DNA of 64,000 bases from Chloroflexota bacterium (GTDB lineage: Bacteria; Chloroflexota; Anaerolineae; Aggregatilineales; Phototrophicaceae), in contig JAIUNI010000005.1 in the NCBI GenBank assembly GCA_020161935.1, positions 186,001 to 250,000 on the forward strand, written 5' to 3'. A program made the translations under genes and the position numbers. How positions within the stretch are numbered: the stretch's first letter is position 1; each line of letters opens with the position of its first letter. Below the pieces are notes generated by a model. That model saw only the letters and a program-made list of their open reading frames with translations, was not told the origin of the DNA and did no database searches. Shown piece by piece: positions 1 through 9,657 of the stretch.

Positions 1-510
1 CAACCTGCGGATGTGATCGTGGTGCTGGGGGCTGGTTTGCGGCGGGACAACCGACCCGGCCCTGCTTTGACGCGGCGGGCTGCCCATGCCGCGACGTTGT
101 GGAACGAAGGTTATGCGCCGTATGTATTGTGTTCGGGCGGCAACCCCGGCAACCGCGACCGGAGCGAGGCCGCAGCTTGTGCTGAACTGCTGATGGCGGA
201 TGGTGTGCCGGAAACGGCGATCCTCCTTGAGGAAGGCAGCCGCAGTACCGAGGAAAACGCAATATATACGCACCGGCTGATGCAGGAACGCGGTTGGCAG
301 GTGGCGATTGTGGTGAGTGATGGTTATCACCTGTTCCGCGCACGGCGGTTATTCGCGAATGAGGGTGTGCCGGTGGTGACGAGTCCCGCCGATGTGCAGC
401 CGAGTACGGGTGAGTATGTGGTGTTTTTGATGCGTGAAGTGGTGGCATTCCACTGGCAGTTGGTTAAAGAAGCGTTGAATTTGCAGGTGACGTATGTGCA
501 GGGGATATGA
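1..510 (+). CDS. YdcF/SanA-like DUF218 protein, 5' partial
   Basis: The frame is open to the left edge, so the true start is outside the window. The first visible residues already match the first strand of the DUF218 fold (ADVIVVLGAG). Further family marks are GPALTRRAAHA, a central CSGG motif and STEENA near residue 80. DUF218 proteins (YdcF, SanA, ElyC) are often membrane-anchored and linked to envelope functions, but their reaction is not firmly known. Any N-terminal anchor would lie upstream. The gene is followed by about 330 bases without a gene. Confidence 0.85.
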   Translation, partial: QPADVIVVLGAGLRRDNRPGPALTRRAAHAATLWNEGYAPYVLCSGGNPGNRDRSEAAACAELLMADGVPETAILLEEGSRSTEENAIYTHRLMQERGWQVAIVVSDGYHLFRARRLFANEGVPVVTSPADVQPSTGEYVVFLMREVVAFHWQLVKEALNLQVTYVQGI

Positions 511-838
511 GTAGAAGTGGAAGGTTAAAAGGGAAGGGTTGAGTAAGGTGTCGGAAGGCACAAGAAAATATTAACCGCCAAGTCGCCAAGATTATACACT
601 CAAGAATGTTGGGTACTCCTGAATAGGGGAACTCAGTAGAGACATACTCAGAAGGGTTCAATCGGCGTGGGTTAGGCGTAGGGTAGGCGGATTACGAACT
701 ACATATCGTTGGTTTAGGGTTTGTCATATAATCAAAATGAGACGAATGCCCGGTGTTTTGAGCAGGCAAAATGGATACACTGATTAATTGGCTCTCGTCA
801 GCCACTGCTTTTACTTACGATTAGGGGGAAGAGGCATT
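511..838. other. Intergenic region with repeat scrap and -10 box
   Basis: No coding sequence seen. Positions 571-590 carry a single ccgccaagtcgccaag unit, the same short repeat found in the tails of the composite elements at 18.7, 38.4 and 57.1 kb. A perfect TATAAT lies at 727-732, about 110 bases before the alpha-2-macroglobulin start; no good -35 is visible. A purine-rich ribosome binding site (aggggga) lies at 823-830. Confidence 0.5.
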
Positions 839-3800
839 ATGCGCCGATTCAAACTATGGCTTTTGGTCAGTTTATTGGTCAGTTTGAGCGCATCGACGCT
901 GCTGGCGCAGGACGCAACCGGCGCACCGCTGCGTGTGGTGCAGTCGTCACCGGCGACAGGGCAGGAATTGGCGGCTGGCGAACCGGTCACGATCTCGTTC
1001 AACCAGCCGATTAACTGCGATACGAGCGGCGCGTTTAGCATTTCGCCAGCGGTCGAGGGCAGTGTGACCTGTGACAATGCGACGGCTTCAATCATCTTTA
1101 CACCGAGCCGTGATTATGCGCGGGCGACCCCCTATACCGTAACGATTAGTACGGCGCTGCAAGCGGTAAGCGGTGGCACGCTGCTTGAACCCTACACGTT
1201 GGAAGTCAACGGGCAGGGCTACCTCGAAGTGACCGATGTGCTGCCCAAAGATGGCAGTTTTGATATTGCGACCGACGCGGCAATCACGGTGATCTTCAAT
1301 CGTCCGGTTGTGCCGTTGGTTTCGTCTGAAGAAGCGGCGGCGCTGCCCAGCCCGATCACGATTTCGCCAGCGGTTGAGGGAACCGGCGAGTGGTTGAATA
1401 CGGCGATTTATGTCTTCCACCCTGAACCGGGTTTCGCGGGTGGCAGCCAATACACGGTGACTGTTAATCCCGATTTGACGGCGCAGGATGGGGCGACGCT
1501 CGAAGCGCTTTACAGTTGGTCATTCAGCACAGTTGAGCCGATGGTGGTTGAGGTGAACCCACAGGCACAGGCAACGGGTATCCTGCTGACGGACAGCGTA
1601 CAGGTAAAGTTCAACCAAGCGGTTGACCACACCAGCGCCGAGGCGGCCTTCTCACTGACGGATACGGACACCAACACAGCGGTTGACGGTACATTCGAGT
1701 GGGCGGAGGACAGCACTGGTTTCCGGTTCATCCCTGCTGAGTCCTTGAATATCGACACGGTATATGAGGCGGTGCTGAACGCGGGTGTCGAGGCGGTTGG
1801 CGGGGGCAAAGCGACGGCTGACGAAACCCGTTGGAGCTTTGTGACGGTGCCGAGTGCGGCGATTATTAGTACCGACCCGCAAGACGGCGCGACCGATGTT
1901 TACCCTTACGGCAGCATGACGATTTACTTTGCCTCGCAGATGAACGTGGAAACGCTGAAAGATAAGATCATGATTGAGCCGAAACCGTGGCGCGACCCTG
2001 ATTATTACTACGGCGATTATGACCACAGCTATAATATCAGTTTTCCGGTTGAACCGAGTACGACTTACACGGTGACGATTGCGGCGGGGATGGAAGATGT
2101 CTACGGGAACGCCATCACGGAGCCGCGCACGATCACGTTTACGACCGCGCCATATGAACCGACATTCGCGCTCGAAGTGCCGGGTGAAGTCGGCTTTTAT
2201 AATGCGAACGCTGAACAAACGCGGTTGTATCTCACACACCGCAACATTTCGAGCTTGAACCTGCAACTGTACAACGTGCCGCTGGCGAACTTCACAGCGG
2301 CACTGGCACAGGACAGCTACAGTGCGGCCTCAAACTTTACGCCTGACCCCGCCACGCTGCTGCGCGATTGGCAGTTGGACGCGACCAGTGATTTGAACGT
2401 GAGCGAGTACGAACTGCTGCAATTGGCGGGCGGCGACCAAGCGGCGAACTGCGAAGGCGCACCGCCAAGCCGCTTACACGTCGGCGATGTGGTGGTCGTC
2501 ATCAGCGGGCCGGAGGCGGTACGGGCGCGTGCCAGCGTACCGGACGGCGAAGTCATTGATCAGCTTTACAGAGATTACCAGATGCCGATTGTTGGCGGAC
2601 CCGTTTGCGCCAACAGTATTGTGTGGTGGCAGGTGCGGCTCCGCGATGATCGCATGGCATGGGTAGCAGAAGCCGTGATTGAGAACGGCGCACTCGAATA
2701 CCTGCTGGACGTGCGGATTCCCGCGCAGACGGCGGCGGTAACGGTGACGAACGACGGTGAGACGCTGCGCCCCGGTGTGTATCTGCTGAAGGCCGAGTCA
2801 CCGGAAACGGCGGCGCTGGGCTACCAGCCGACCGGACACTTCCTGATCGTGGCATCGGCTAACCTGACGATGAAATATTCGGTTGACGAAGTGTTGATCT
2901 GGGCGACAGACGCGCAAACCGGCCAGCCAATCCCGAACGCGCCGATTACGCTAACGAACCGCGATAATAGCGTGCTGCAATCGGGCGTGACGGACGCGGA
3001 CGGATTGGTGAGGCTGAGTATCCCGCGCGTGACGGATTTGTATCAGCCGCTGTTCGCGACGCTGCAAACGGAGACACAGTTCGGGTTAGGCTTCTCCGAA
3101 TGGTCGAGCGGCATCGAGCCATATCAATTCGGGCAGAATTACAATTACTTCCCTGAACGCTACCGGACGTATTTATATACTGACCGCCCGTTGTACCGCC
3201 CTGACCAACCGGTGTACTTCCGTGGTGTCATCCGCGAGCAGAAGGATGTGGCTTACACACCCGCCGACGTGAACGAGATGCCGGTACGGATTATCGACCC
3301 TGAGGGGCAGATCGTGATGGAGACGAGTGTTCCGGTTACGGCCTACGGGACGTTCAGCGGGCAGTTCGACATCGCGGATGATGCGCCGTTGGGTTACTAC
3401 CAAGTACAGGCGCTTTTACCGGGGAGCGACCCCGAAAGCACCTACCAACCGAGCAGCAGTTTGACGTTCGGCGTGGCGGAATACCGCTTGCCAGAGTTCC
3501 AAGTGAATGTTACGCCATCGGCGGACGCGGTAGTACAGGACAGCGATTTACAGGTGACGATTGACAGCCGCTACTTCTTCGGTGGCGCGGTCTCAAACGC
3601 GAATGTCGAGTATACGGTGGTGTCGTCGCCGTACTTCTTCCAGTACGGGGGCAACGGTTACTACGACTTCGAGGACTTCAACTATGACGAAGGGGCAAGC
3701 GAGTTCTACGGCGGCGGTTCGTCACAGGTTGCCAGCGGCAGCGGGGTGACGGACGCGGAGGGACAGCTTGTTGTGACGATTCCGGCGGCGCTTGAGGACA

Positions 3801-6800
3801 GTACCCAGAGTCAAACATTTACCATCGAGGCAACCATCACCGATGAGAGCCAGCAGGTGGTAGCAGGGCGTACCGACGTGGTGGTGCATAAGGGCGAGAT
3901 TTACATCGGCGCACGACCGGAGGAATATGTTGGCTTGGCGGGTGAGGAATCGAGCGTCAACCTGATCGCCGTGGATTGGGCGAGCAACGGCATCGCGAAC
4001 CAGACGATTGACGTGGAAGTCGTCGAACGCCGCTGGTCGAATGTGCAGGAACAGGACGAGAGCGGACGTACCACTTGGACGTGGCAGGTCGAGGAAATTC
4101 CGGTTACGACCGGCAGTGTGACCACCGACGCAACCGGCAAGGCGGTTTACACATTTACACCCCCGAACGGCGGCGTGTTCAAGGTGAAGATCAAGACGCG
4201 CGACGGCAGCGGGAATGAAGTCATCGCGGCGACGACGATGTGGGTATCGAGCGGCGAGTATGTGTCGTGGCGGCAGCAGAACAGCAACCGCATCGACCTG
4301 ATCGCCGATAAGAAGGATTACAGCGTCGGCGATACGGCGGAGATCCTGATCGCGTCACCGTTCCAAGGGACGGCGGAAGCGCTGGTCACGGTTGAGCGCG
4401 GGAGTGTGCTGTCGGTCGAGCATGTGACGCTGACGAGCAATTCGTTGATCTATGAAGTGCCGATTACCGGGGACTTCGCGCCGAATGTATATGTGAGCGT
4501 GGTACTGGTGAAGGGCGTGGATGAGAACAATCCGGTGGCGGCGTTCCGCACGGGGTTGGTGCAGCTCGGCGTGGATAACAACCAGAAGGAAATCCAGATC
4601 AGCATTACGCCAGATAAGGAACAGGCAGGGCCGCGCGAAACGGTCAACTATACGGTGACGACGACCGACTATGCGGGTAATCCGGTGCAGGCGGAAGTGG
4701 GTGTGGGGCTGACGGATTTGGCTTCACTGTCGATTGCTGACCCGAACAGCTCGCCGATATTGGGTTTCTTTTACGGGCAGCAGGGCTTAGGCGTGCGGAC
4801 GACAACCCCGCTGACGATCAATGTTGACCTGCTGACGCAAACGGTTATCGACACCATCAAGGGTGGTGGCGGTGGTGGTGGTGAGGGCGGTATCTTCGAC
4901 ATCCGGCAGGATTTCGTGGATACGGCGTACTGGAACGCCACGCTGACGACCGATGCAAACGGTACGGCGACATTTAGTGTGACTCTGCCGGACAACCTGA
5001 CGACATGGCGGTTGGACGCACGGGCGGTAACGAGCGGCGAGGATGGGCTGACGCTGGTCGGGCAAGATACGTTTGACCTGCTGAGTACCAAGCCGCTGCT
5101 GATTCGTCCGGTGACACCGCGCTTCTTCGTGGTGGGCGACAAGGTGATGCTGGCGGCGGTCGTGAATAACAACACGGGTGATGATTTGCCGGTTGAAGTG
5201 TCGATACAGGGCGAGGGTTTGACCTTCGATGGTGATGCTGCCCAAACGTTTACTATTGCCGCAAGCGGACGGCAGCGAGTGGAGTGGACGGCGACAGTGG
5301 AGGACGCGGCGAACGTTGACCTGACATTCTTCGCGCAAGGTGGCGAATTCACGGACGCGAGCAAGCCGCCGTTGGGACAGGGCGACAACCAACTGCTGCC
5401 GGTGTACAAGTACGAAGTGCCGGAGACGGTCGGGACGGCGGGGGTGCTGCGTGACGCGGGTTCGGTGACAGAGGCGATAGCGCTGCCACAGGACGCGACA
5501 CAGGGCGAACTGACAGTCAAGATTGACCCCTCGTTGGCAGCGACGACGCTTGATGGGCTGACGTACCTGAAGAACTTCCCGTACCAGTGCCTTGAGCAGA
5601 CGGTGAGCCGTTTCCTGCCGAACATCATGACCTACCGCGCACTGGACAGCTTGGGCGTGGCGAATGCGGAACTGCGGAGCGACCTTGAAGGCGGCGTGAA
5701 CTTCGCGCTGCAACGGTTGTACGCGCAGCAGAAGCCCGACGGCGGTTGGGGTTGGTTCGTGCAAGACGCGAGTAACCCGCTGACGACGGCGTACGCGCTG
5801 ATCGGGTTGGCGGAGGCGAAGAACGCGGGCTTCCCTGTGGGCGATGAGGTGATTACGGCTGCACAGAATTACCTGCGGACGACGTTCATCACACTGGATT
5901 TGACCCGCGAACAATGGGAACTGAACCGGCAGGCGTTCACGCTGTACGCGCTGGCACGGTCGGGCAAGCCAGACATTAGCCGCACGGCGAATTTATTTGA
6001 AAGCAAAGACCGCCTAGCAATTTATGCCAAAGCGTATCTGGCGCTGGCCTTTAACGTCATCGACCCGACAGATACACGCCGGACTGACATCCTGCTTTCA
6101 GACTTGAACAACAGTGCAATTACGAGCGCGACCGGTGTGCATTGGGAAGAACCGGAACAGGATTACTGGAACTGGAACACCAACACCCGCACGACCGCCA
6201 TTGTGCTGGACGCGCTGGTGAAGCTGGACGCGGATAACGTGCTGAACGCCGAAGTTGTGCGCTGGTTGATGGTGGCGCGGTCGGCAGATGCGTGGGAAAC
6301 CACACAGGAAACCGCATGGGCGGTGATGTCGCTGACCGACTGGATGGTGACGACCGGTGAACTGAACCCTAGCTACAGTTACTCGGCCTCGTTGAATGGC
6401 GAGACGCTGACAGAAGGCACAGCCTCGCCGGAAACGGTGAAGGATACCGTGCAGCTACAAGTCGACGTGAAGGATATGCTGGCGGGGCAGGTGAATGAAC
6501 TGGTGATCGGGCGTACTGAGGGCAATGGTGTGCTGTATTACACGGCGCACATGAAGAACTATCTGCCTGTGCCGGAAGTCGAAGCCCTGAATAACGGCAT
6601 CATCATTGAACGGCGCTACACCATGCCGGGGACGAATACACCGGTGACGGAAGCGACCGTCGGCGATCTGGTGCAGGTACGACTGACGATCATCGTGCCG
6701 AACAGCCTGAACTATGTGGTGATCGAAGACCCGATTCCGGCAGGCACAGAAGGCGTGAACCCGAACCTGAGTACCGAGCAGCAGGTCGGTACCGCGCCGG

Positions 6801-7054
6801 GGTTGGTGGAAAATGACCCGTTGAGTACTGGCTGGGGTTGGTGGTGGTTCAGCAACATCGAGTTCCGCGACGAGAAGGTGGCCTTGTACGCGACCTACCT
6901 GCCAGCGGGGACGTATGAATACCAGTACAGCATCCGCGCGGGTCTGGCAGGGACGTACAACGTTATTCCGGCGACGGGTTACGAGTTCTACTTCCCCGAA
7001 GTGTACGGGCGCAGCGCGGGCAGCACGTTTACGATCAATCCAGCGGAAGCGTAG
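839..7054 (+). CDS. Secreted alpha-2-macroglobulin family protein with thioester
   Basis: About 2071 residues when started at the ATG at 839, which has a purine-rich site just upstream and opens a clear signal peptide (MRRFKLWLLVSLLVSLSAS, cleavage probably near LLA-Q). The frame is open upstream to 788, but that would bury the signal. From the N-terminus come about four Ig-like SbsA-type domains (to about residue 450), an SH3-like segment (about 546-615), macroglobulin domains with YLYTDRPLYRPDQPVYFRG near 778, a Gly-rich stretch near 1342, and the thioester motif YQCLEQ with Cys1584. Bacterial members trap proteases or protect the envelope; the intact CLEQ supports covalent trapping. It has no lipobox, so it may be released or held by its N-terminal domains. 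The usual penicillin-binding partner PbpC is not adjacent. Confidence 0.93.
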   Translation: MRRFKLWLLVSLLVSLSASTLLAQDATGAPLRVVQSSPATGQELAAGEPVTISFNQPINCDTSGAFSISPAVEGSVTCDNATASIIFTPSRDYARATPYTVTISTALQAVSGGTLLEPYTLEVNGQGYLEVTDVLPKDGSFDIATDAAITVIFNRPVVPLVSSEEAAALPSPITISPAVEGTGEWLNTAIYVFHPEPGFAGGSQYTVTVNPDLTAQDGATLEALYSWSFSTVEPMVVEVNPQAQATGILLTDSVQVKFNQAVDHTSAEAAFSLTDTDTNTAVDGTFEWAEDSTGFRFIPAESLNIDTVYEAVLNAGVEAVGGGKATADETRWSFVTVPSAAIISTDPQDGATDVYPYGSMTIYFASQMNVETLKDKIMIEPKPWRDPDYYYGDYDHSYNISFPVEPSTTYTVTIAAGMEDVYGNAITEPRTITFTTAPYEPTFALEVPGEVGFYNANAEQTRLYLTHRNISSLNLQLYNVPLANFTAALAQDSYSAASNFTPDPATLLRDWQLDATSDLNVSEYELLQLAGGDQAANCEGAPPSRLHVGDVVVVISGPEAVRARASVPDGEVIDQLYRDYQMPIVGGPVCANSIVWWQVRLRDDRMAWVAEAVIENGALEYLLDVRIPAQTAAVTVTNDGETLRPGVYLLKAESPETAALGYQPTGHFLIVASANLTMKYSVDEVLIWATDAQTGQPIPNAPITLTNRDNSVLQSGVTDADGLVRLSIPRVTDLYQPLFATLQTETQFGLGFSEWSSGIEPYQFGQNYNYFPERYRTYLYTDRPLYRPDQPVYFRGVIREQKDVAYTPADVNEMPVRIIDPEGQIVMETSVPVTAYGTFSGQFDIADDAPLGYYQVQALLPGSDPESTYQPSSSLTFGVAEYRLPEFQVNVTPSADAVVQDSDLQVTIDSRYFFGGAVSNANVEYTVVSSPYFFQYGGNGYYDFEDFNYDEGASEFYGGGSSQVASGSGVTDAEGQLVVTIPAALEDSTQSQTFTIEATITDESQQVVAGRTDVVVHKGEIYIGARPEEYVGLAGEESSVNLIAVDWASNGIANQTIDVEVVERRWSNVQEQDESGRTTWTWQVEEIPVTTGSVTTDATGKAVYTFTPPNGGVFKVKIKTRDGSGNEVIAATTMWVSSGEYVSWRQQNSNRIDLIADKKDYSVGDTAEILIASPFQGTAEALVTVERGSVLSVEHVTLTSNSLIYEVPITGDFAPNVYVSVVLVKGVDENNPVAAFRTGLVQLGVDNNQKEIQISITPDKEQAGPRETVNYTVTTTDYAGNPVQAEVGVGLTDLASLSIADPNSSPILGFFYGQQGLGVRTTTPLTINVDLLTQTVIDTIKGGGGGGGEGGIFDIRQDFVDTAYWNATLTTDANGTATFSVTLPDNLTTWRLDARAVTSGEDGLTLVGQDTFDLLSTKPLLIRPVTPRFFVVGDKVMLAAVVNNNTGDDLPVEVSIQGEGLTFDGDAAQTFTIAASGRQRVEWTATVEDAANVDLTFFAQGGEFTDASKPPLGQGDNQLLPVYKYEVPETVGTAGVLRDAGSVTEAIALPQDATQGELTVKIDPSLAATTLDGLTYLKNFPYQCLEQTVSRFLPNIMTYRALDSLGVANAELRSDLEGGVNFALQRLYAQQKPDGGWGWFVQDASNPLTTAYALIGLAEAKNAGFPVGDEVITAAQNYLRTTFITLDLTREQWELNRQAFTLYALARSGKPDISRTANLFESKDRLAIYAKAYLALAFNVIDPTDTRRTDILLSDLNNSAITSATGVHWEEPEQDYWNWNTNTRTTAIVLDALVKLDADNVLNAEVVRWLMVARSADAWETTQETAWAVMSLTDWMVTTGELNPSYSYSASLNGETLTEGTASPETVKDTVQLQVDVKDMLAGQVNELVIGRTEGNGVLYYTAHMKNYLPVPEVEALNNGIIIERRYTMPGTNTPVTEATVGDLVQVRLTIIVPNSLNYVVIEDPIPAGTEGVNPNLSTEQQVGTAPGLVENDPLSTGWGWWWFSNIEFRDEKVALYATYLPAGTYEYQYSIRAGLAGTYNVIPATGYEFYFPEVYGRSAGSTFTINPAEA

Positions 7055-7061
7055 CCATACC

Positions 7062-7110
7062 CTCACCCCTAGCCCCTCTCCCAACCGCTGAGTACAGCTA
7101 GGAGAGGGGA
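7062..7110. repeat. CCCTCACCCC-type intergenic hairpin repeat
   Basis: cccctctcc (7073-7081) pairs with ggagagggg (7101-7109), forming a 9-bp stem just past the alpha-2-macroglobulin stop. The leading ccctcacccctagcccctctcc is a very common kind of intergenic repeat. Related C-rich/G-rich copies sit at 18782 and at 34536 and 34708. It may also work as a transcription end for the converging genes on either side. Confidence 0.6.
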
Positions 7111-7150
7111 ATGAAAACAAACGTGATAGAGAGAAGGTGATCCCTTCTCT

Positions 7151-8101
7151 CTATTGGTTTATGCTGGCGAGAATCCCATCGGCTAGGGATTGCAGGGCAG
7201 CGCGTAAGGTATCGTTTTCGAGGACGGTAAACGGCATTTCGAGACGCGCGAGGTAACGCGCCAACCAATGCGGATCATCCGTGTAGCAGCGTGCGAGGGT
7301 GTCGCTGCCGTGTGCTTCGAGTTCCATTATGCCGCTGGGGATGACGGCTTCTACGGTGGTGAACGGTGCGTGAATCAAGATTTCGAACGTTTGGGTGTTG
7401 GGCATCCGGGCAAGCGATTGCAGAACGAACTGTTTGGCATCGAAATCCGGCGGTGGGTTGAATATTTGTGTGGTACGGATGATGGAGTGTACGCGGTCAA
7501 GGCGGAATAGACGTTCATCCTGCCGCAGGAAGCAATAGGCGGGGAGATACCACGTCCGCGCGTGAAGCAGTAAGCCGTAGGGTGCGATCTGCCGCTCGGT
7601 GAGTTCGCCATCGCCGGATGCGTAGGTGATATGCACGCAATTCTTCTCGTGAATGGCGAAGGTAATCAGGGTGATCCACTGGTTCGGGACGGTGCGAGTG
7701 CCAAACTGAACCGCATCCATCACGAGGGAGCTTCGTATAGCGTTGGTCGATTGGCGCAGTTCTTCTGGCAGCACGCGCTCAATCTTGGCGCTGGCACTTT
7801 CGATGGCGGGTAGGGCGGTCACACCCAATTCGCGCGCGAGCATCAACCCCAGAACGACGGCGGTGATTTCGTCGGCGTTGAACATCAGCGGGGGTAGGCG
7901 GAAGCCGGGACGCAGGGAATAGCCGCCGTGCCGACCGCGTTCGCCATCAATCGGAATGCCCATATCGCGCAGCATCATGATGTAGCGGCGGATGCTGCGT
8001 TCCTCGACTTCGAGCTTTTGGGCGAGTTCGAGGCCGCTCATTTCCCCGTGTGATTGCAGCAGTTCAAGGATGGCTAACAAACGTGTGGTCGGGTTATACA
8101 T
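7151..8101 (-). CDS. HTH/WYL-domain transcriptional regulator (YafY/DeoR-like)
   Basis: 316 residues. The N-terminal 60 residues form a winged helix-turn-helix (SGLELAQKLEVEERSIRRYI). The C-terminal half is a WYL ligand-sensing domain with the RQIAPYGLLLHARTWYLPAY signature. Proteins of this layout are cytosolic DNA-binding regulators whose ligand is usually unknown; some sense nucleic acids or small molecules. It is divergent from the aldo/keto reductase at 8192 with only about 90 bases between, and an inverted repeat lies in that gap. Control of itself and the reductase is therefore likely, but inferred. Confidence 0.9.
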   Translation of the reverse strand: MYNPTTRLLAILELLQSHGEMSGLELAQKLEVEERSIRRYIMMLRDMGIPIDGERGRHGGYSLRPGFRLPPLMFNADEITAVVLGLMLARELGVTALPAIESASAKIERVLPEELRQSTNAIRSSLVMDAVQFGTRTVPNQWITLITFAIHEKNCVHITYASGDGELTERQIAPYGLLLHARTWYLPAYCFLRQDERLFRLDRVHSIIRTTQIFNPPPDFDAKQFVLQSLARMPNTQTFEILIHAPFTTVEAVIPSGIMELEAHGSDTLARCYTDDPHWLARYLARLEMPFTVLENDTLRAALQSLADGILASINQ

Positions 8102-8116
8102 GGTCAGTCGTCACTT

Positions 8117-8158
8117 CGAACCACTTGGTTCGCTTCGTTAGTATCGCCCCAGTATAAT
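8117..8158 (+). promoter_or_regulatory. Candidate WYL-regulator operator and -10 box
   Basis: A perfect 7-bp inverted repeat, cgaacca-ct-tggttcg, occupies 8117-8132, between the divergent regulator and reductase genes. A TATAAT -10 box for the reductase lies at 8153-8158, so the inverted repeat covers the -35 area. A regulator bound there would block the reductase promoter. The pairing with the WYL protein is inference from position. Confidence 0.5.
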
Positions 8159-8191
8159 TTCATTAGCAAAATTTATGATGGAGAAACCCAA

Positions 8192-9109
8192 ATGAAATTC
8201 CTTAAAATTCCCAAGTTTGATATGCGTGCGTCGGAAATCTCGCTGGGGTGTATGCGAATCTGGGAGATGTCGAATGCGGACATCGCGACTCTTATTCATA
8301 CCTCACTGGATGAAGGGATTAACTTTTTCGACCATGCCGATATTTATGGCGGCGGGCAATCTGAAGCGAAGTTCGCCGAAGCGCTGGGCATGACCCCCCA
8401 ACTCCGCGAAAAGATGATTATCCAGAGCAAGTGTGGTATCCGAAAAGGGATGTTTGACTTTTCGAAGGAACATATCCTTGAAGCGGTGGATGGCAGCTTG
8501 AAGCGCCTGCAAACGGATTATCTGGATGTACTGCTGCTGCACCGACCGGACGCGCTGGTGGAGCCGGAAGAAGTCGCTGAGGCGTTCACGATTTTGCAAG
8601 ACAGCGGTAAAGTGAAGTATTTCGGCGTGAGCAACCAGAATCCGATGCAGATCGAACTGCTAACAAAATTCGTCAAACAGCCGATTATTTTTAACCAACT
8701 GCAACTGAGCATCACGAACACGGGTATGATCGACGCGGGGATTAACGTGAATATGGAGAACCCGCCTTCCGTCGACCATGATGGCAGCATCTTAGATTAC
8801 TGCCGCCTGAAAGAGATCACCGTTCAGCCGTGGTCGCCGTTCCAGTTTGGGTTCTTTGAGGGTGTGTTCCTTGATAACGACAAGTTCCCTGAACTCAACC
8901 GAGTTATCGACGCGATGGCAGTGGCTAAAGGGGTGAAGAATACGGCGATTGCGATTGCGTGGCTGCTGCGGCATCCGGCGAAGATGCAGCCGATTGTGGG
9001 GACGACCAATGTACAGCGCGTCAAGGACTTGTGCAAAGCCTCGGACATCACACTGTCACGCCAAGAATGGTACGAAATTTACCTCGCGGCAGGCAATAAG
9101 CTGCCGTAA
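8192..9109 (+). CDS. Aldo/keto reductase (YdhF-like)
   Basis: 305 residues, close to the family norm, a cytosolic TIM-barrel NADPH-dependent oxidoreductase. The catalytic tetrad is visible: Asp47 and Tyr52 (FDHADIYGGG), Lys80 (IQSK) and His117 (LLHRPD). The C-terminal cofactor region carries WLLRHPAKMQPIVGTTNVQR. The pattern resembles E. coli YdhF. Its natural carbonyl substrate cannot be told from sequence. It is divergent from the WYL regulator. Confidence 0.92.
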   Translation: MKFLKIPKFDMRASEISLGCMRIWEMSNADIATLIHTSLDEGINFFDHADIYGGGQSEAKFAEALGMTPQLREKMIIQSKCGIRKGMFDFSKEHILEAVDGSLKRLQTDYLDVLLLHRPDALVEPEEVAEAFTILQDSGKVKYFGVSNQNPMQIELLTKFVKQPIIFNQLQLSITNTGMIDAGINVNMENPPSVDHDGSILDYCRLKEITVQPWSPFQFGFFEGVFLDNDKFPELNRVIDAMAVAKGVKNTAIAIAWLLRHPAKMQPIVGTTNVQRVKDLCKASDITLSRQEWYEIYLAAGNKLP

Positions 9110-9171
9110 TCCACATTTGCTTGAGGTTGTCATCGTGAAAATCCTTAAGTGTGCATAAGAAAAAGATATTA

Positions 9172-9224
9172 GGACTGATTTTCACCTAAATTGCGTTGAC
9201 AATAGGATTATCAGTCCGTCTTAT
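9172..9224 (+). promoter_or_regulatory. Promoter of the ridA-SRPBCC pair with flanking inverted repeat
   Basis: A perfect TTGACA at 9196-9201 is followed after 17 bases by TCTTAT at 9219-9224 (4 of 6 matches to TATAAT). The 8-bp arms GGACTGAT (9172-9179) and ATCAGTCC (9210-9217) flank the -35 box and could be an operator or a hairpin. Confidence 0.5.
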
Positions 9225-9248
9225 CCACCGACTTCAAGGAGATTCATG

Positions 9249-9641
9249 ATGGCAATCAAACGGATTAACCCTGATACTCTGCATAAGAATCCGGCATTTA
9301 CGCAGGTGGCGGTCGTTGACAAAAGCGCCAAACTGGTTTTTGTGGGCGGACAGAACGCCGTGAACGCGAAAGGCGAGATTGTGGGGGATGACATTGCCAC
9401 ACAATCGGTACAAGCCTATAAAAATGTATTGACTGCTTTGGAAGCAGCCGGCGCGACGATGGCTGACGTGTTCAAGATGACCATCTATATGGTGCAGGGA
9501 AATTCCTTTGCAGATGGTTACGCCGCTATCATGCCGCTGATCGACCCGAAGCTGCCACCGCCGACCGTCAGCGGTTTGATGGTCGCAGGGTTGGCGAATC
9601 CTAAATACCTCATTGAAATTGAAGCTGTAGCGGCTATCTAG
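9249..9641 (+). CDS. RidA/YjgF-family protein lacking the catalytic arginine
   Basis: 130 residues. Two ATG codons lie in a row at 9246 and 9249; the aaggag at 9236-9241 is better spaced for the second. The Rid fold is clear (LIEIEAVAAI C-terminus, QAYKNVLTALEAAGATMADV). Classical RidA hydrolyses 2-aminoacrylate and other enamines and needs an Arg in an ARSCVEVARL-like strand. Here that strand reads TVSGLMVAGL, with no Arg, so the standard imine deaminase activity is doubtful. This matches the non-catalytic Rid subfamilies of unknown role. It is followed 16 bases later by an SRPBCC gene. Confidence 0.9.
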   Translation: MAIKRINPDTLHKNPAFTQVAVVDKSAKLVFVGGQNAVNAKGEIVGDDIATQSVQAYKNVLTALEAAGATMADVFKMTIYMVQGNSFADGYAAIMPLIDPKLPPPTVSGLMVAGLANPKYLIEIEAVAAI

Positions 9642-9657
9642 GTGAGGCGGTGTCAAT

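Noticed and set aside
4787-5914. Long antisense frames under the alpha-2-macroglobulin gene
   Set aside because: Low-complexity Arg/Gln-rich translation that overlaps the thioester region of a certain gene.
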